Origin: Xiphydria camelus
Taxonomy: Eukaryota > Arthropoda > Insecta > Hymenoptera > Xiphydriidae
Assembly (NCBI GenBank): GCA_963678675.1
Contig: OY783198.1
Location: 21,500,684-21,564,683, forward strand
Direction of reading: 5' to 3'
DNA length: 64,000 bases
Positions 48,301 to 55,445 of the stretch are shown in pieces. Position numbers and translations under genes: made by a program. Positions within the stretch are counted from its first letter, which is position 1; each line of letters begins with the position of its first letter. The notes under the pieces were generated by a model that had not been told where the DNA came from, made no database searches, and was given only the letters and a program-made list of their open reading frames with translations.

Positions 48301-49902
48301 ATGGCCCGATGACATCACCAAATGGCCGATCTGTCGAAAGACCAACCCCTTCAGCCAACGATTTCGGTATTGATAGCCGTTAATTTCTCTTTTCTCACTC
48401 GCCCATTTCTTAATCGTATAAAAGCCGATCGCGTCTCCTTTCTATTGCTAATATAATTAATTCAAAACAATCAATCCACCAGTCGACAACATCGTATACA
48501 TAAATCATTCCGTCATTAGCAATCAGCCACAGCAAGGTGGAAACAACAACTACCCGGCTCACCGCTACAAAGACAAGACGGCCGAGCACATGGTCTGCGA
48601 GGTGATCGGCCACCCGTGCTGCATTGGGATCCACGGAATGTGCAGGATCACCACCAAAGAATATTGTGACTTCGTTCACGGTTACTTTCACGAAGAAGCC
48701 TCTCTTTGCTCTCAAGTCGAGTGCCTGCATGACGTTTGTGGAATGATACCCTTTCTGCACCCGGAATGGCCGGACCAATTTTACCGGCTTTTCACGACCA
48801 CCTTTCTTCATGCCGGGTAAACACAAAGACATTCCATCGGCCTTTCCCCGCTCTTTGATTCCGGCGAATCTTATCGTCTTCTTTGCCGTTCTTTTCAGCA
48901 TCCTGCACTTGGCCATTACACTGATGGTGCAGTACTTCCTGATGAGAGATCTGGAGAAGCTGACGGGCTCCCTGCGAATAGCGCTGATCTACTTCATCGG
49001 TGCTCTGGCCGGAAACCTCGCCAGCGCCATTTTTATACCTTACAGAGCAGAGGTACGCTTTCATCTTTGTTATCCGTCAACGTCACGATAAGTGAACCGT
49101 AGACATCATGACCTCACGCGGAATTGACTACCCTCGCGTTATATATAATACAATATGAAACGAGCAATCGTAAAGCCGGTCGTAAGGTGAGTTTTATCGT
49201 TCGAGGAAAACTGAACCAATGACAAGCCACGAACGTTTGATCGCTATTATCATCCGCGGATAGGAGTTCCGATCACCGTTTGTCTCGGGCTCGCAGTTTT
49301 TATTAGACATTGCGGAAGGGATGTTTTAATTGAATAATCTCGAGGATCAATTAATCGAGGATTTCATTGCGCGATCGTAAATTTAATAAGGTTGTATCAT
49401 CGGACGAGAAGCATGCGCGATTGAGAAAACACTCTTTACTCGGTAGTTCGACGTGCTTTTCGCCTTCCAGGTGGGCCCGGCAGGTGCACACTTCGCCCTT
49501 CTCGCTACGCTGGTCGTCGAAGTCCTACACTGCTGGCCGATGCTGAAACACCCGAAGCGAGCTCTCATGAAACTCATCCTGATTCTTCTGGCCCTGCTGA
49601 TTCTTGGGATTCTACCGTGGGTCGACAATTATGCTCACCTCTTCGGCTTCATCTTCGGTTTCCTGGCAGCTTACGCACTTATGCCTTTCATCTCCTTCGG
49701 TGCCTACGACCGACGCCGAAAGATACTCCTCATTTGGATATGCACGATCCTGATCGTCGGCCTCTTCGCTCTTCTGCTAGCGCTTTTCTACAATGTTCCT
49801 CTCTCCGAGTGCGAGGTCTGTAAGCTCTTCAACTGCATCCCATTTACGCGCGACTTTTGCGCCTCGCAGAACATCAACTTCAAGAGGGAGGAACCTGTAT
49901 GA
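8981..49902 (+). CDS. iRhom: Inactive rhomboid protein (iRhom / rhomboid-5), 12 coding exons
   Basis: Catalytically dead rhomboid-like membrane protein. In animals iRhoms sit in the ER/Golgi and control trafficking or degradation of EGFR ligands and, in vertebrates, the protease ADAM17. Exons: 9003(8981)-9367, 12006-12192, 15478-15567, 44197-44507, 44694-44777, 45221-45469, 46418-46601, 47671-47880, 48176-48366, 48520-48816, 48899-49052, 49471-49902. All junctions are GT-AG and phase-compatible, giving 2754 nt or about 917 residues, a normal family length. Order: Gly/Ser-rich cytoplasmic N-terminus, basic conserved region, polyproline, first membrane segment, Cys-rich iRhom homology loop, then six clustered membrane segments. 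The rhomboid GxSG site reads GPAG, the iRhom hallmark. Intron 3 is 28.6 kb. Start codon and any 5' non-coding exon are uncertain. Confidence 0.95.
9461..9600. mobile_element. Short TTAA-flanked TIR element
   Basis: The ends CCTTTTAAAGCCGGGG and CCCCGCCGCCAAAAGG are imperfect inverted complements, directly flanked by TTAA on both sides (9457-9460 and 9601-9604). TTAA duplication is the piggyBac-type signature. The interior contains the palindrome GGTCGATATATCGACC. At 140 bp it has no coding capacity. Confidence 0.6.
9865..10691. mobile_element. Long palindromic TIR element with a second element in its right arm
   Basis: The ends TACACGGAGAAAAAGGAT and ATCCTTTTTCTCCGTGTA are inverted complements. 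Further pairs run inward: CCTCGAGGTGAAA with TTTCACCTCGAGG, and GTACATCCAATTCAATACC with GGTATTGATCTGGATGTAC. The right arm carries an extra segment (about 10308-10560). Part of it is an inverted relative of 9675-9830, sharing blocks such as AATTATTAAAATGTTTATTT. This suggests nested insertions of related foldback elements. Confidence 0.65.
12006..12192 (+). CDS. iRhom: iRhom exon 2
   Basis: The acceptor TTTCAG precedes 12006 and the donor GTGAGC follows 12192. The first base completes a codon from exon 1, giving [17 protein letters not shown], similar to the vertebrate iRhom TIRRGTADWFGV segment. The following basic stretch, [15 protein letters not shown], is the conserved cytoplasmic region. 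It ends in phase 0. Confidence 0.9.
13775..14005. repeat. Dispersed repeat, copy 2 (paired with 4690-4960)
   Basis: Same orientation and block order as the copy at 4690-4960, with blocks such as CTCGCACTCGTTGC, TAGAGAGAAAG and AACTCTGCGAATAATTA. It lies in iRhom intron 2. Family not identified. Confidence 0.55.
14084..14277. repeat. Foldback element (about 190 bp)
   Basis: The left arm (TAGGGTAAACC...CGGATCATAGATCCATA) is matched by the right arm (TATGGATCTATGATCCG...GGTCTACCCTA). Inner arms also pair around TATTACTTC / GAAGTAATA, giving a near-complete hairpin. Structure is MITE-like and non-coding. Confidence 0.75.
15478..15567 (+). CDS. iRhom: iRhom exon 3
   Basis: A 90-nt, phase 0-0 exon after TGTCCGCAG and before GTGAGT. 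It encodes thirty residues including [13 protein letters not shown]. This parallels the vertebrate iRhom segment RRKRESVAKMSF, a conserved juxtaposed basic/serine motif of the cytoplasmic tail. Being phase 0 on both sides it could be skipped without frame loss. Confidence 0.85.
17049..17285. repeat. Foldback element (about 235 bp)
   Basis: The arms CCGATAGAAAGTGATGG...TTCAAAAATACCATAGAGTG and CACTCTATGGTATTTTTGAA...CATTTTCTATCGG are inverted complements with a few mismatches. The inner part is AT-rich and non-coding. Confidence 0.75.
17316..17556. repeat. AT-rich foldback element
   Basis: The left arm GGTGGAAAAGATGTATATGG pairs with a right arm ending CACACAGATCTTTTTCAC. Both arms continue into long matching TATA-rich stretches such as AAATTTATATATG facing CATATATAAATTT. 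It lies immediately next to the foldback at 17049-17285. Confidence 0.65.
18338..18621. mobile_element. TIR element with TACACCGAGAAAAATAAC ends
   Basis: The left end TACACCGAGAAAAATAACCT and the right end AAGTTATTTTTCTCGCTGTA are inverted complements. The interior has repeated AACTAxACxTGTAGTTxAAATA blocks. A related degraded stretch with TTCTAACCAAAT lies near 22840-22895. Confidence 0.65.
23829..24038. repeat. Foldback element (about 210 bp)
   Basis: The ends GCACGGAAAAAAATT and AATTTTTTTCCGTGC pair. The arms continue with TTTGTGGTAAATTTCGTGAC against a matching CCCGAAATTTACCACAAA arm and with TTTTAGTAAAAATTA / TAATTTTTACTAAAA. It is a nearly complete hairpin with a short loop. Confidence 0.8.
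24378..24562. mobile_element. Family A TIR element, third copy, probably truncated
   Basis: It starts ACACTGATAAAAATAATTGC followed by TAGTATCAAAAAAATATG and internal AGATTCTTAAGAATACAGATTCT, like the copy at 2652-2944. The right end is not clear and abuts the next element. Confidence 0.5.
24563..24784. repeat. Foldback element with TACACGGAGAAAA end
   Basis: GGGGTCGTAAGTAATTATTT is the imperfect inverted complement of AAATAATTACTCGCGACTCC. The outermost ends are TACACGGAGAAAA and TCCGCGTA. It is non-coding. Confidence 0.5.
26530..26745 (+). mobile_element. Possible 3' tail of a non-LTR retrotransposon
   Basis: The stretch ends in GGTAAATAAATTGCTTCTTC followed by a T-rich simple run, preceded by the short hairpin CCTCAGGGAACTC...CCCAGGG. 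A 3' hairpin followed by a simple tail is typical of 5'-truncated LINE or SINE copies. No reverse transcriptase sequence is adjacent, so this is only a suggestion. Confidence 0.25.
30410..30771. mobile_element. TIR element containing a 107-109-bp tandem repeat
   Basis: The ends CAGGGAAAAGGTCTGGTTGG and CAACTAGATCTTTTCCCTGG are inverted complements. Inside, GAACCTA(A/G)TAGAAAAA begins a unit at 30434 that repeats at 30541 and again, partly, at about 30650. Shared blocks include ATTTATTCAC and GGTTTTGCATATC. Confidence 0.65.
31470..31842 (+). pseudogene. Harbinger transposase (HARBI1-like) N-terminal fragment
   Basis: The first exon ends at 31569 with residues such as [18 protein letters not shown], followed by GTAAGT. 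The second starts at 31625 after ATACAG and contains [19 protein letters not shown] and [18 protein letters not shown]. This is the conserved N-terminal block of PIF/Harbinger transposases ([16 protein letters not shown]). The frame ends soon after that motif, where the captured MTFR sequence begins. The DDE catalytic domain is absent, so it cannot encode an active enzyme. Confidence 0.75.
31885..32327 (+). pseudogene. Mitochondrial fission regulator (MTFR1-like) C-terminal exons, captured fragment
   Basis: Two exons (31885-32048 and 32180-32327) are joined by a GT-AG intron in phase 2. They encode a proline-rich start, then [18 protein letters not shown] and [18 protein letters not shown], ending at TAG 32325-32327. 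The vertebrate MTFR1/MTFR2 C-terminus has the same order: LKxMNxVKLR, RSPGG, basic segment, short alpha-helical tail. MTFR proteins promote mitochondrial fission. The frame is undamaged, but the N-terminal half is missing and transposase sequence abuts it. It may be expressed as a short protein from ATG 31885, or be a dead fragment. The parent gene was not seen in this window. Confidence 0.65.
33143..33148 (+). terminator. Poly(A) signal AATAAA of the captured MTFR 3'UTR
   Basis: AATAAA lies about 820 bp after the MTFR-like stop and before the inverted right arm of the Harbinger element. This suggests the whole 3'UTR was captured as genomic DNA. Confidence 0.45.
34665..34860. repeat. AT-rich foldback element (about 200 bp)
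   Basis: The left arm (TGTAAAAAAATGTGTATTAA...AAAGCTTTTATCCAATGCG) is the imperfect inverted complement of the right arm (CGTATTGGAAAAAAGCTTT...AATATTTTTTTACA). The loop carries TTATGAAGTTTATAAGG. Confidence 0.7.
35847..36572. mobile_element. piggyBac-like non-autonomous element, copy 1
   Basis: The 726-bp element starts GGGGGTATTACTGTCTAGAC and ends GTCTAGACAGTAATACCCCC, a perfect inverted repeat of the last 20 bp. TTAA flanks both ends (35843-35846 and 36573-36576). TTAA target duplication is the piggyBac superfamily signature. No transposase frame is present. A related copy lies 190 bp downstream. Confidence 0.8.
36765..37493. mobile_element. piggyBac-like non-autonomous element, copy 2
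   Basis: The 729-bp element starts GGGGGTATTCTACAGTGACGG and ends CCGCACTGTAGAATACCCCC, flanked by TTAA at 36761-36764 and 37494-37497. It has the same orientation and nearly the same length as copy 1, with conserved internal blocks such as CTCAAAAACTATT. Overall identity is low, so the two are old relatives rather than a recent tandem duplication. Confidence 0.8.
37921..38198. mobile_element. TIR element with GCACGGAAAAAA end
   Basis: The left end TGCACGGAAAAAAGAACTTG and the right end GTTTTTTTTTTCGTGTGA are imperfect inverted complements. The interior is AT-rich and non-coding. Ends resemble those of the foldback at 23829-24038. Confidence 0.5.
41041..41279. repeat. Foldback element with ATAATTGAAGGGTACCATATG end
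   Basis: The left end ATAATTGAAGGGTACCATAT is an inverted complement of the right end ATATGGTATCCTTCAATTAT with one mismatch. Secondary pairing of GTATGTACCA with a TTTGTACATACCAC stretch is visible. It is non-coding. Confidence 0.75.
44197..44507 (+). CDS. iRhom: iRhom exon 4 (polyproline-bearing cytoplasmic exon)
   Basis: Acceptor TTGCAG and donor GTGAGG; 311 nt, phase 0 in and 2 out. It encodes a Ser/Arg-rich stretch ([14 protein letters not shown]), EEKVTFFDR, then an uninterrupted run of thirteen prolines followed by a Glu/Asp/Thr-rich acidic segment. Vertebrate iRhoms have TSFFAREG in a comparable place. The proline run could bind SH3, WW or EVH1 domains; that is inference. Confidence 0.88.
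44694..44777 (+). CDS. iRhom: iRhom exon 5
   Basis: An 84-nt exon between TCTCAG and GTATGA, phase 2 in and 2 out. It encodes [19 protein letters not shown] and a short tail, a basic Ser/Thr-rich cytoplasmic segment with candidate phosphorylation sites. Length is a multiple of three, so it could be skipped. Confidence 0.8.
45221..45469 (+). CDS. iRhom: iRhom exon 6
   Basis: Acceptor CGTTTAG and donor GTGAGT; 249 nt. It encodes the end of the cytoplasmic tail. [15 protein letters not shown] matches the conserved iRhom motif RPYGLGMVGRL just before the first membrane segment. Confidence 0.93.
46418..46601 (+). CDS. iRhom: iRhom exon 7 (first transmembrane segment)
   Basis: Acceptor TTTACAG and donor GTGAGT. 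It encodes RSFRKSV, then [18 protein letters not shown] and the hydrophobic [17 protein letters not shown]. The [10 protein letters not shown] motif immediately before membrane segment 1 is nearly invariant in iRhoms. It ends in phase 0. Confidence 0.95.
47671..47880 (+). CDS. iRhom: iRhom exon 8 (iRhom homology domain, part 1)
   Basis: A 210-nt exon, phase 0-0, after GCTACAG and before GTGAGT. An alternative acceptor at 47650 would put TGA in frame, which fixes the start. [20 protein letters not shown] and [18 protein letters not shown] match the luminal Cys-rich iRhom homology loop. Confidence 0.95.
48176..48366 (+). CDS. iRhom: iRhom exon 9 (iRhom homology domain, part 2)
   Basis: Acceptor AACGCAG and donor GTATTG. 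It encodes [15 protein letters not shown] and [14 protein letters not shown], the diagnostic iRhom-loop sequence (vertebrate [12 protein letters not shown]). It ends in phase 2. Confidence 0.95.
48520..48816 (+). CDS. iRhom: iRhom exon 10 (end of luminal loop)
   Basis: The start at 48520 (after GTCATTAG) is set by phase: only it completes the codon from exon 9 and keeps the frame. It encodes [40 protein letters not shown] and [16 protein letters not shown], leading into membrane segment 2. Confidence 0.92.
48899..49052 (+). CDS. iRhom: iRhom exon 11 (membrane segments 2 and 3)
   Basis: Acceptor CTTTTCAG and donor GTACGC. It encodes [20 protein letters not shown] and [17 protein letters not shown] with PYRAE at the end, matching rhomboid TM2-TM3 of iRhoms. 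It ends in phase 0. Confidence 0.95.
49471..49902 (+). CDS. iRhom: iRhom exon 12 (GPAG pseudo-active site, C-terminus)
   Basis: Begins [20 protein letters not shown] after CTTCCAG. The rhomboid protease nucleophile in GxSG is alanine here and preceded by proline, as in all iRhoms, so the protein cannot cleave. The membrane-segment histidine is retained in [11 protein letters not shown]. Three further hydrophobic segments follow, then the Cys-containing tail [18 protein letters not shown] and stop at 49900-49902. Confidence 0.97.
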   Translation: MGPAGAHFALLATLVVEVLHCWPMLKHPKRALMKLILILLALLILGILPWVDNYAHLFGFIFGFLAAYALMPFISFGAYDRRRKILLIWICTILIVGLFALLLALFYNVPLSECEVCKLFNCIPFTRDFCASQNINFKREEPV

Positions 49903-51650
49903 CACACGGGGCCGCGGTTCCAAGTCGAGCGCCAAGTACCGTTCGGCCCTTATTCTCACGCTCATTACCACGAACACGAAAAGCGGCTGCCGGAAACGAC
50001 GCGAATCGTTCTGATCATTCTGGCAGCCACCGCTATCATCGACACTTATCGTTGAACGTGCACGAAAGCCTCTGGCAAATCTTGAAATGATACAGCTGGT
50101 CAGCTTTGGACTTCGGAAACGTTTCGACTACAGACGATGGCCCAACAATATTTTGAAAGATTACGAAGCGTCAAGACCCTCTGAATGGTGATGCTTCCAA
50201 TTGGTGAAGGATGGCACATCGAAGTCGGTAAGAATGTAGAAAACTTATCTCACTACTGCCAATCGGGTAAGAAAAGAAGGAAAAGAAACGATCATCTTCA
50301 ACGCTGCGCTGAACGCAGTGCCTTAAAAGTTCACGGATCGAACTCAAACCTGGGTGAAAAGTGGTATTCGATCGAAGCGATTTCTCGTGACTCTTGGAAG
50401 TGTAAATATTAGATATGTAGTTAGAAGACGAATGCGACATTCGATGCTCTCGGAAATTTGGGGACTTATTCAATAACTACGACAGCCCTACCGCGTGAAA
50501 CTGGACATGATCCTCCTGTATTGTGCGAGGAACTATACAAACACTCTCTCTCGAGAGAGAGAGACACTTAACATGGCTCGAAGGAGGGGAGGAGAAGGAG
50601 GTAGAAGATGATTCTTCAAAAAGTGTTATATAAAAAGTAATATACCATAAAATGTACATAAACAAAATTGTTGCATAACTTGTCAGTTAAACAAGACCTA
50701 CGAGTGTGTGCGCGCGCAATTTTTCGAGAAGGAAGTGTTCGTTATGATTGCTAAGGCGGACGCCGCGACCTTGTCTGAGAACTTTTTTTTAATCAACTTT
50801 ATCTCCCACGATTGCTACGTTGCTAAGTCGACTGCAGCGAACGCGATTTCACGCAAGGAAAAGAAAGCGGAAGGTGCAGATGCAACGGCTGCTGGACGAG
50901 ATGGAAGAAAAATGTGAGTTGCTAATCAATTTTTATAAGGAAGTCGGAAAAAGGGACAGATATCAGGACTCTTAACCAATTTAATCCAATTGTACATAAA
51001 ACGTAATAAAAGACAAAAAAGTGGTAGGTGGACGCGTAGGTACGTACGTTATACATTACTTAAAGTGAATTAAGCATTTGATTAACTATTGTAACATTGT
51101 GAATGTGTATTTTATTATAACGACTATGTAAGTGTAATTATGAGAGAAAGGGGCGCGTGGTTTTCGGTCCCGTTATACGCTGGAAACCCATTCTACGTGA
51201 CTGTCATTCATTCAAGAATAACTGCTGAACGACTTAATATTAATGACGATTATAAATATCGATGAAAAAAAAAACAAAATGTGCCACGAAATCGAAATCA
51301 CGAAAGAAACCATAGCGTTTATATTATACTGCGGTGTACTGTAAATGGTAGCGTTGTCGTTGCGGCGCGATAGGCCCTGCGAAAAATTATTTTTTGACGC
51401 GGCGATTTCGACCTATTGTCGATGCAATCGAAACCGAGAAAGTACGAAGACAGTAATAATTCTAGGATGTATATGTCGAGACTCGAGATTGTGTATAACT
51501 AGTTAATCTATCGTCTATCAAACTGTAGATTTTCGCCTTCGAAACTGTCGGTAGTTCCAGTTCAAGTGCGAACTGCGGTGTACATACAAGTCTGTGCGAG
51601 AGAACGACACTCTTATTGCAATAAAGTACGCAACTCTTATCACGTTTCTT
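49903..51650 (+). other. iRhom 3'UTR
   Basis: No coding potential of its own. AATAAA at 51620-51625 is the best poly(A) signal, implying a 3'UTR of about 1.7 kb; earlier weaker AT-rich sites could be used. It contains CTCTCTCGAGAGAGAGAG near 50545-50565, a short hairpin. Confidence 0.55.
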
Positions 51651-53770
51651 TGAACCGTACGACTTCGCCGCATTTAAGTTTTCGCGGGGTGATTTCGACG
51701 GACGATCGACACGGACTCTCGCGTAAGACTAAGTAGGAGCGTAAGAATTAATATTTATTAATTAACGACGTACCACAAATACAAATAACAATGCATTGTA
51801 CGGGTACACGCGTGACACTGCGTAAGATGAAATCGCAGCTCTTTTGCGCCATGATAAGACAGTAAAGGAAGATGTAGCTTTAATTGTATTATATTTGTTA
51901 ACCATTGGCGAATGTATGCAATATCTTTCCATTCGATGATCAATCTTTGAAAAGCAAGTTATCGCTATAAAATTGGCATGTACACCAAGAAGTTCGCGTG
52001 TAGGCAGAAGTACATCGAAAAATAGTAAAATCCTCAACAAGAAACCGTCACACGATTTTCATCCTTTCCATCCTTTGATAAATTATTTCCGCAAATGACG
52101 CAAAGGAGCTGTCCCGCTAATTTTGTCACGCGTTAGGTACCGAATTTACGACATTCCTGGCTGCACCCAAAAAAACATAGCATAGCGAAGACCCCGTAAA
52201 AACCACAAATACATATTCGCGCACACGATATATTCATATCGGATACATATGAATATTAATTAATCCGTGGAACGATTAACAAAAAAAAGCAAGTTTCCAC
52301 GAATACATTATACATACTCGCGCGCGCGCGCGCATCCACCGCGATACACACGCACGCGCAAGCTTACATGCACACGCCGAATACAGACATCCAAATACAC
52401 ACACGACCGTATTCTACTTACATATTATGTAATAATACTACTATGCAGATACATACTATCGTAACGATTATTATGATTAATTATTATTACTTACAGAGTA
52501 ATTACACCTTCGTAATTAAACCAATAAAGACATAAGACGTGCTATATATAACATTAATATATAATGCATTCGAAACTTTGTGATAACGATTTGCGATACA
52601 CATTTTTTCGGGTTACGACGCGCGTGAGGCTCGACGTGGCAATTGTCGGCAAATAACACACTGTTATTATTGTAAATGTGTCATATACATAGCATGCATA
52701 AAACGATGAAAAAATAAATTGAAAACCTTCGATATTTCCATACCTGCCACGGCGAGGTGGAATGTTGTCTTGATATACGAGGGCGAATGAGGAAAATTTC
52801 AGAAATTCATCATCGTCGTTACAGCTTCCGCATATTATAGTGTATATTACGACCGCGAAAAAAAGAAGGGAAACCACTCTACAGTTCGTCAAAGTTACCC
52901 TTTAACCCATTGGCGCTAACATTGATTATGTACTCTTGCCCAGATACATTTTATAGTTACTCTTAATGGGATTCGACACGAATCCACCGTTCGTTCGATC
53001 TACCGTTCGCTTTCGATCTGACATGAAGGAACTTGTAAATAAACATGTGTCGAAAATGGACCAAGGATCAATAGTGAAGTTTGTGTGTGTAAAAACTGAA
53101 ATCCGATCTCGCTATGATAAGTTAGACGGAAGATAGGATTGTAATTAATGGTACAATTAATGCTAATATTGTAGAAAGTTACACACACACACACAAAGTA
53201 GGATGCACTATTGCTTTGTCCAAATTGTTCGGAGGTTTCCGAAACACGATTGTCTCGATTCCTTCGCGAAGGCGTTACCTTCGCGAAGTTGAAAGGTCCG
53301 ACACGTTGGATAACGCGCAGAGCACCTTTAGATTGCCATTTTCAAGCCAGAACGAAAGTGAAGATGCGACGCCGACATACGGAACCCGCGGGTTTGTCTT
53401 TTTCTTTTCGTTGGACGCGAACGGAGCAAGAAGCGAGAACATTCCACCCCGGCCGCGCGGTATTATTTTTCTGTATCCCTGTATCAATACGAGTATAATT
53501 AACGATGGACTAAAATTACAATTACAATTATTACTTCGCAACTTTTGTTTTACTAGTAATCAGTAAGACCGATTATGATTATTAATACTAATCATGATTA
53601 TATATTGTACTTGTCGCTGTTATTATATATATCAAACACATAATATATTAATTTAATAACAATAAAGAAAACCCAAAAATCATGAATGAAATTCGTCATT
53701 GGAGCATCAATTGGGTCGAGGACGTTGAAGACGATGGATTTACTATTGCACCAAATCGACTAACGAGAAA
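51651..53770. other. Intergenic interval, no gene recognised
   Basis: AT-rich DNA with (CG)n near 52319-52333 and (AC)n near 53180-53196. A minus-strand frame at 52554-52892 has a hydrophobic start but no ATG and was not accepted. Confidence 0.4.
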
Positions 53771-53970
53771 ATACCGAGTGTCCGCCGACAAGCCCCACTT
53801 TTTGAATTTCCCTGACATTTGACTTCGGTAGTGGTTGGGTCGGTGCTCTAGTCCTGATAGGCCTGATAGTTTGAGTTGGCCTATCAGGACTAGAGCGCCG
53901 ACCCAACCACTACCGAAGTCAAATGTCAGGGAAATTCAAAAAGTGGGGCTTCTCGGCGGACACTCGGTAT
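53771..53970. repeat. Near-perfect 200-bp hairpin (about 91-bp arms)
   Basis: The left arm (ATACCGAGTGTCCGCCGA...CTCTAGTCCTGATAGG) and right arm (CCTATCAGGACTAGAG...CGGCGGACACTCGGTAT) are inverted complements with only two mismatches seen, around an 18-bp spacer. Such identity implies a recent origin or maintained pairing. It could be a foldback transposon or a hairpin-RNA source; no target duplication is evident. Confidence 0.85.
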
Positions 53971-54156
53971 ATTCCGACATTTTAACGAGTCTGATGAGAA
54001 AGTGATATGTCCAAACAGAAAGTCACGATCCTTCTTTCGTTTAGCTACAAGTAGCGAAATCACGAATCATTGACTGAATTGGTACGTCAATTCGTACTCT
54101 GCAATCGAGTCAATTTTAGATAAAATTTTAGAGCGCAAAGTGGACCGTTTCATTTT

Positions 54157-54605
54157 TTATTCGTAGTAAACCGCCGCTACAAAGCCAACGGCGTATAATT
54201 TCGAGCTCTCAAAAATATAACTGGAGTACGAATCCCTCTCGCAATCCCAAAGTCTACTCTAACCCATGTTCACGCTTTGTCCGGTTTTCTCTATGATCGA
54301 TATCACGACTACATATTTGTACCTACGTAAAAAGTACAAAAACGTTTCAAACTACCTATATCTTTGTATCCAATTATAAGAGAGCCTGGACATACATTTT
54401 AATTAAATCACCTGTCGTAGTGCTCTTTATAAATTCGATTACGTACTTCGCTAGACATGTCTTTGCACAATTTGCAACAAACCTCTGGACTGTAAGACAT
54501 ACCAGTAAGAGTGCCAACCATTACATTTTCCAAAATCTTATCAACTGCTTCATATTGGAATGGTTTTTCGGATGACAGACGGTAGGTATTTTGATATCTT
54601 GGTAC
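54157..54605 (-). pseudogene. Tctex-type dynein light chain (DYNLT2B/TCTEX1D2-like), in-frame TAG
   Basis: Two exons on the minus strand: 54412-54605 and 54157-54322, joined by GT-AG in phase 2. The first gives VPRYQNTYRLSSEKPFQYEA and YSPEVCCKLCKDMSSEVRNR; the second gives YKYVVVISIIEKTGQSVNMG and SRLWDCERDSYSSYIFESS, ending YYE-stop. This is the full C-terminal Tctex-1 fold of axonemal or cytoplasmic dynein light chains. An in-frame TAG (54259-54261) interrupts the last exon between NMG and SRLWD; everything after it is still open and conserved. The 5' end is unresolved: either unspliced ATG at 54683 or an upstream exon. AATAAA overlaps the stop. Could be a young pseudogene, a sequencing error, or readthrough. 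Confidence 0.75.
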
Positions 54606-54683
54606 CTGCAACAGGAAACTAATAATTCTTACAACGAAGTTCTCTTCTCTACATTCTTTACAATTAATTTCCAATCTATTCAT

Positions 54684-55445
54684 TGTATTTATAAATAGTT
54701 TTAAATAACATCATCACCTTGAAGTCATCCTTGCAGACTCTAGCTAGCTTGAGTACCAGGTAACAGTGACGTTTTACTGGGAATAATAGCACTTTTCGAG
54801 GGCACAGACATCGTCATTTTCGAAGACGGCTAAATTCTCAAAAGTGCAGGTATCAAAGATCTTAATAATTCACTTTTTTGGTGATATTCGTCTCTTCGCT
54901 TTATTATAAAAGCAAAATACTTATATCAAAAAAAGTATAAAAGGTTTAAACGTGTATCACAAAATATTTAAATGAGCATAATAATATTTCGTTGTCAATT
55001 CTACTAAAATGGCAAATGTTTTTGATTGCCAAAACAAACGGCAATTGATAACAAAACATGACAAAAGTTGATTCCTCCATTTAGCCAAAATGTCTTGAGC
55101 CCGCCTCGGATTGAATTTGAAATCTATTTTGCTATTATCGATATGCGATTTGCTATAGAGATGCATTGAAACACGAAAATGCGCCAATGGAAAAAGGCCT
55201 ATTATTATTTAATATCAATTAAAATTTTCATGCGTAGCTATTGGTTTTTTCTCTCGTAACAGAATTGTCATTGGATGAGCGATTTATGAAATGTACCAGT
55301 GGTTGAAACTTCGATTATGCATACGACAGACGCGCCTTCTCGCGGCCAATTTGTTTCGATGACGACTGCGCTTCGCAGACGGAAGAGCGACCATTGCCAT
55401 TTTCACCCGGTACTCGTGTGTTCGGCGTGCGTAGAGGTTTCCAAG
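54684..55445. promoter_or_regulatory. Divergent intergenic region between the dynein light chain and eIF3b
   Basis: About 0.6-0.76 kb separates two head-to-head genes, so a shared bidirectional promoter is plausible. No TATA box or clear initiator was identified. A candidate first exon of the dynein light chain starting ATG at 54817 on the minus strand (MTMSVPSKSA) lies here, but its donor phase does not fit the next exon. Confidence 0.4.

Noticed and set aside
50848..50990. Coiled-coil-like reading frame in the iRhom 3'UTR (VQMQRLLDEMEEKCELLINF)
   Set aside because: Short, preceded closely by a stop, and without splice or start support.
52554..52892. Minus-strand frame with a hydrophobic, signal-like start and a PPRRGR dibasic stretch, resembling a small secreted peptide precursor
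   Set aside because: It begins with TTG, not ATG, and no upstream exon was found. No known neuropeptide family fits. The GTATGG after CGTGGCAG could be a donor, but the downstream exon is not convincing.
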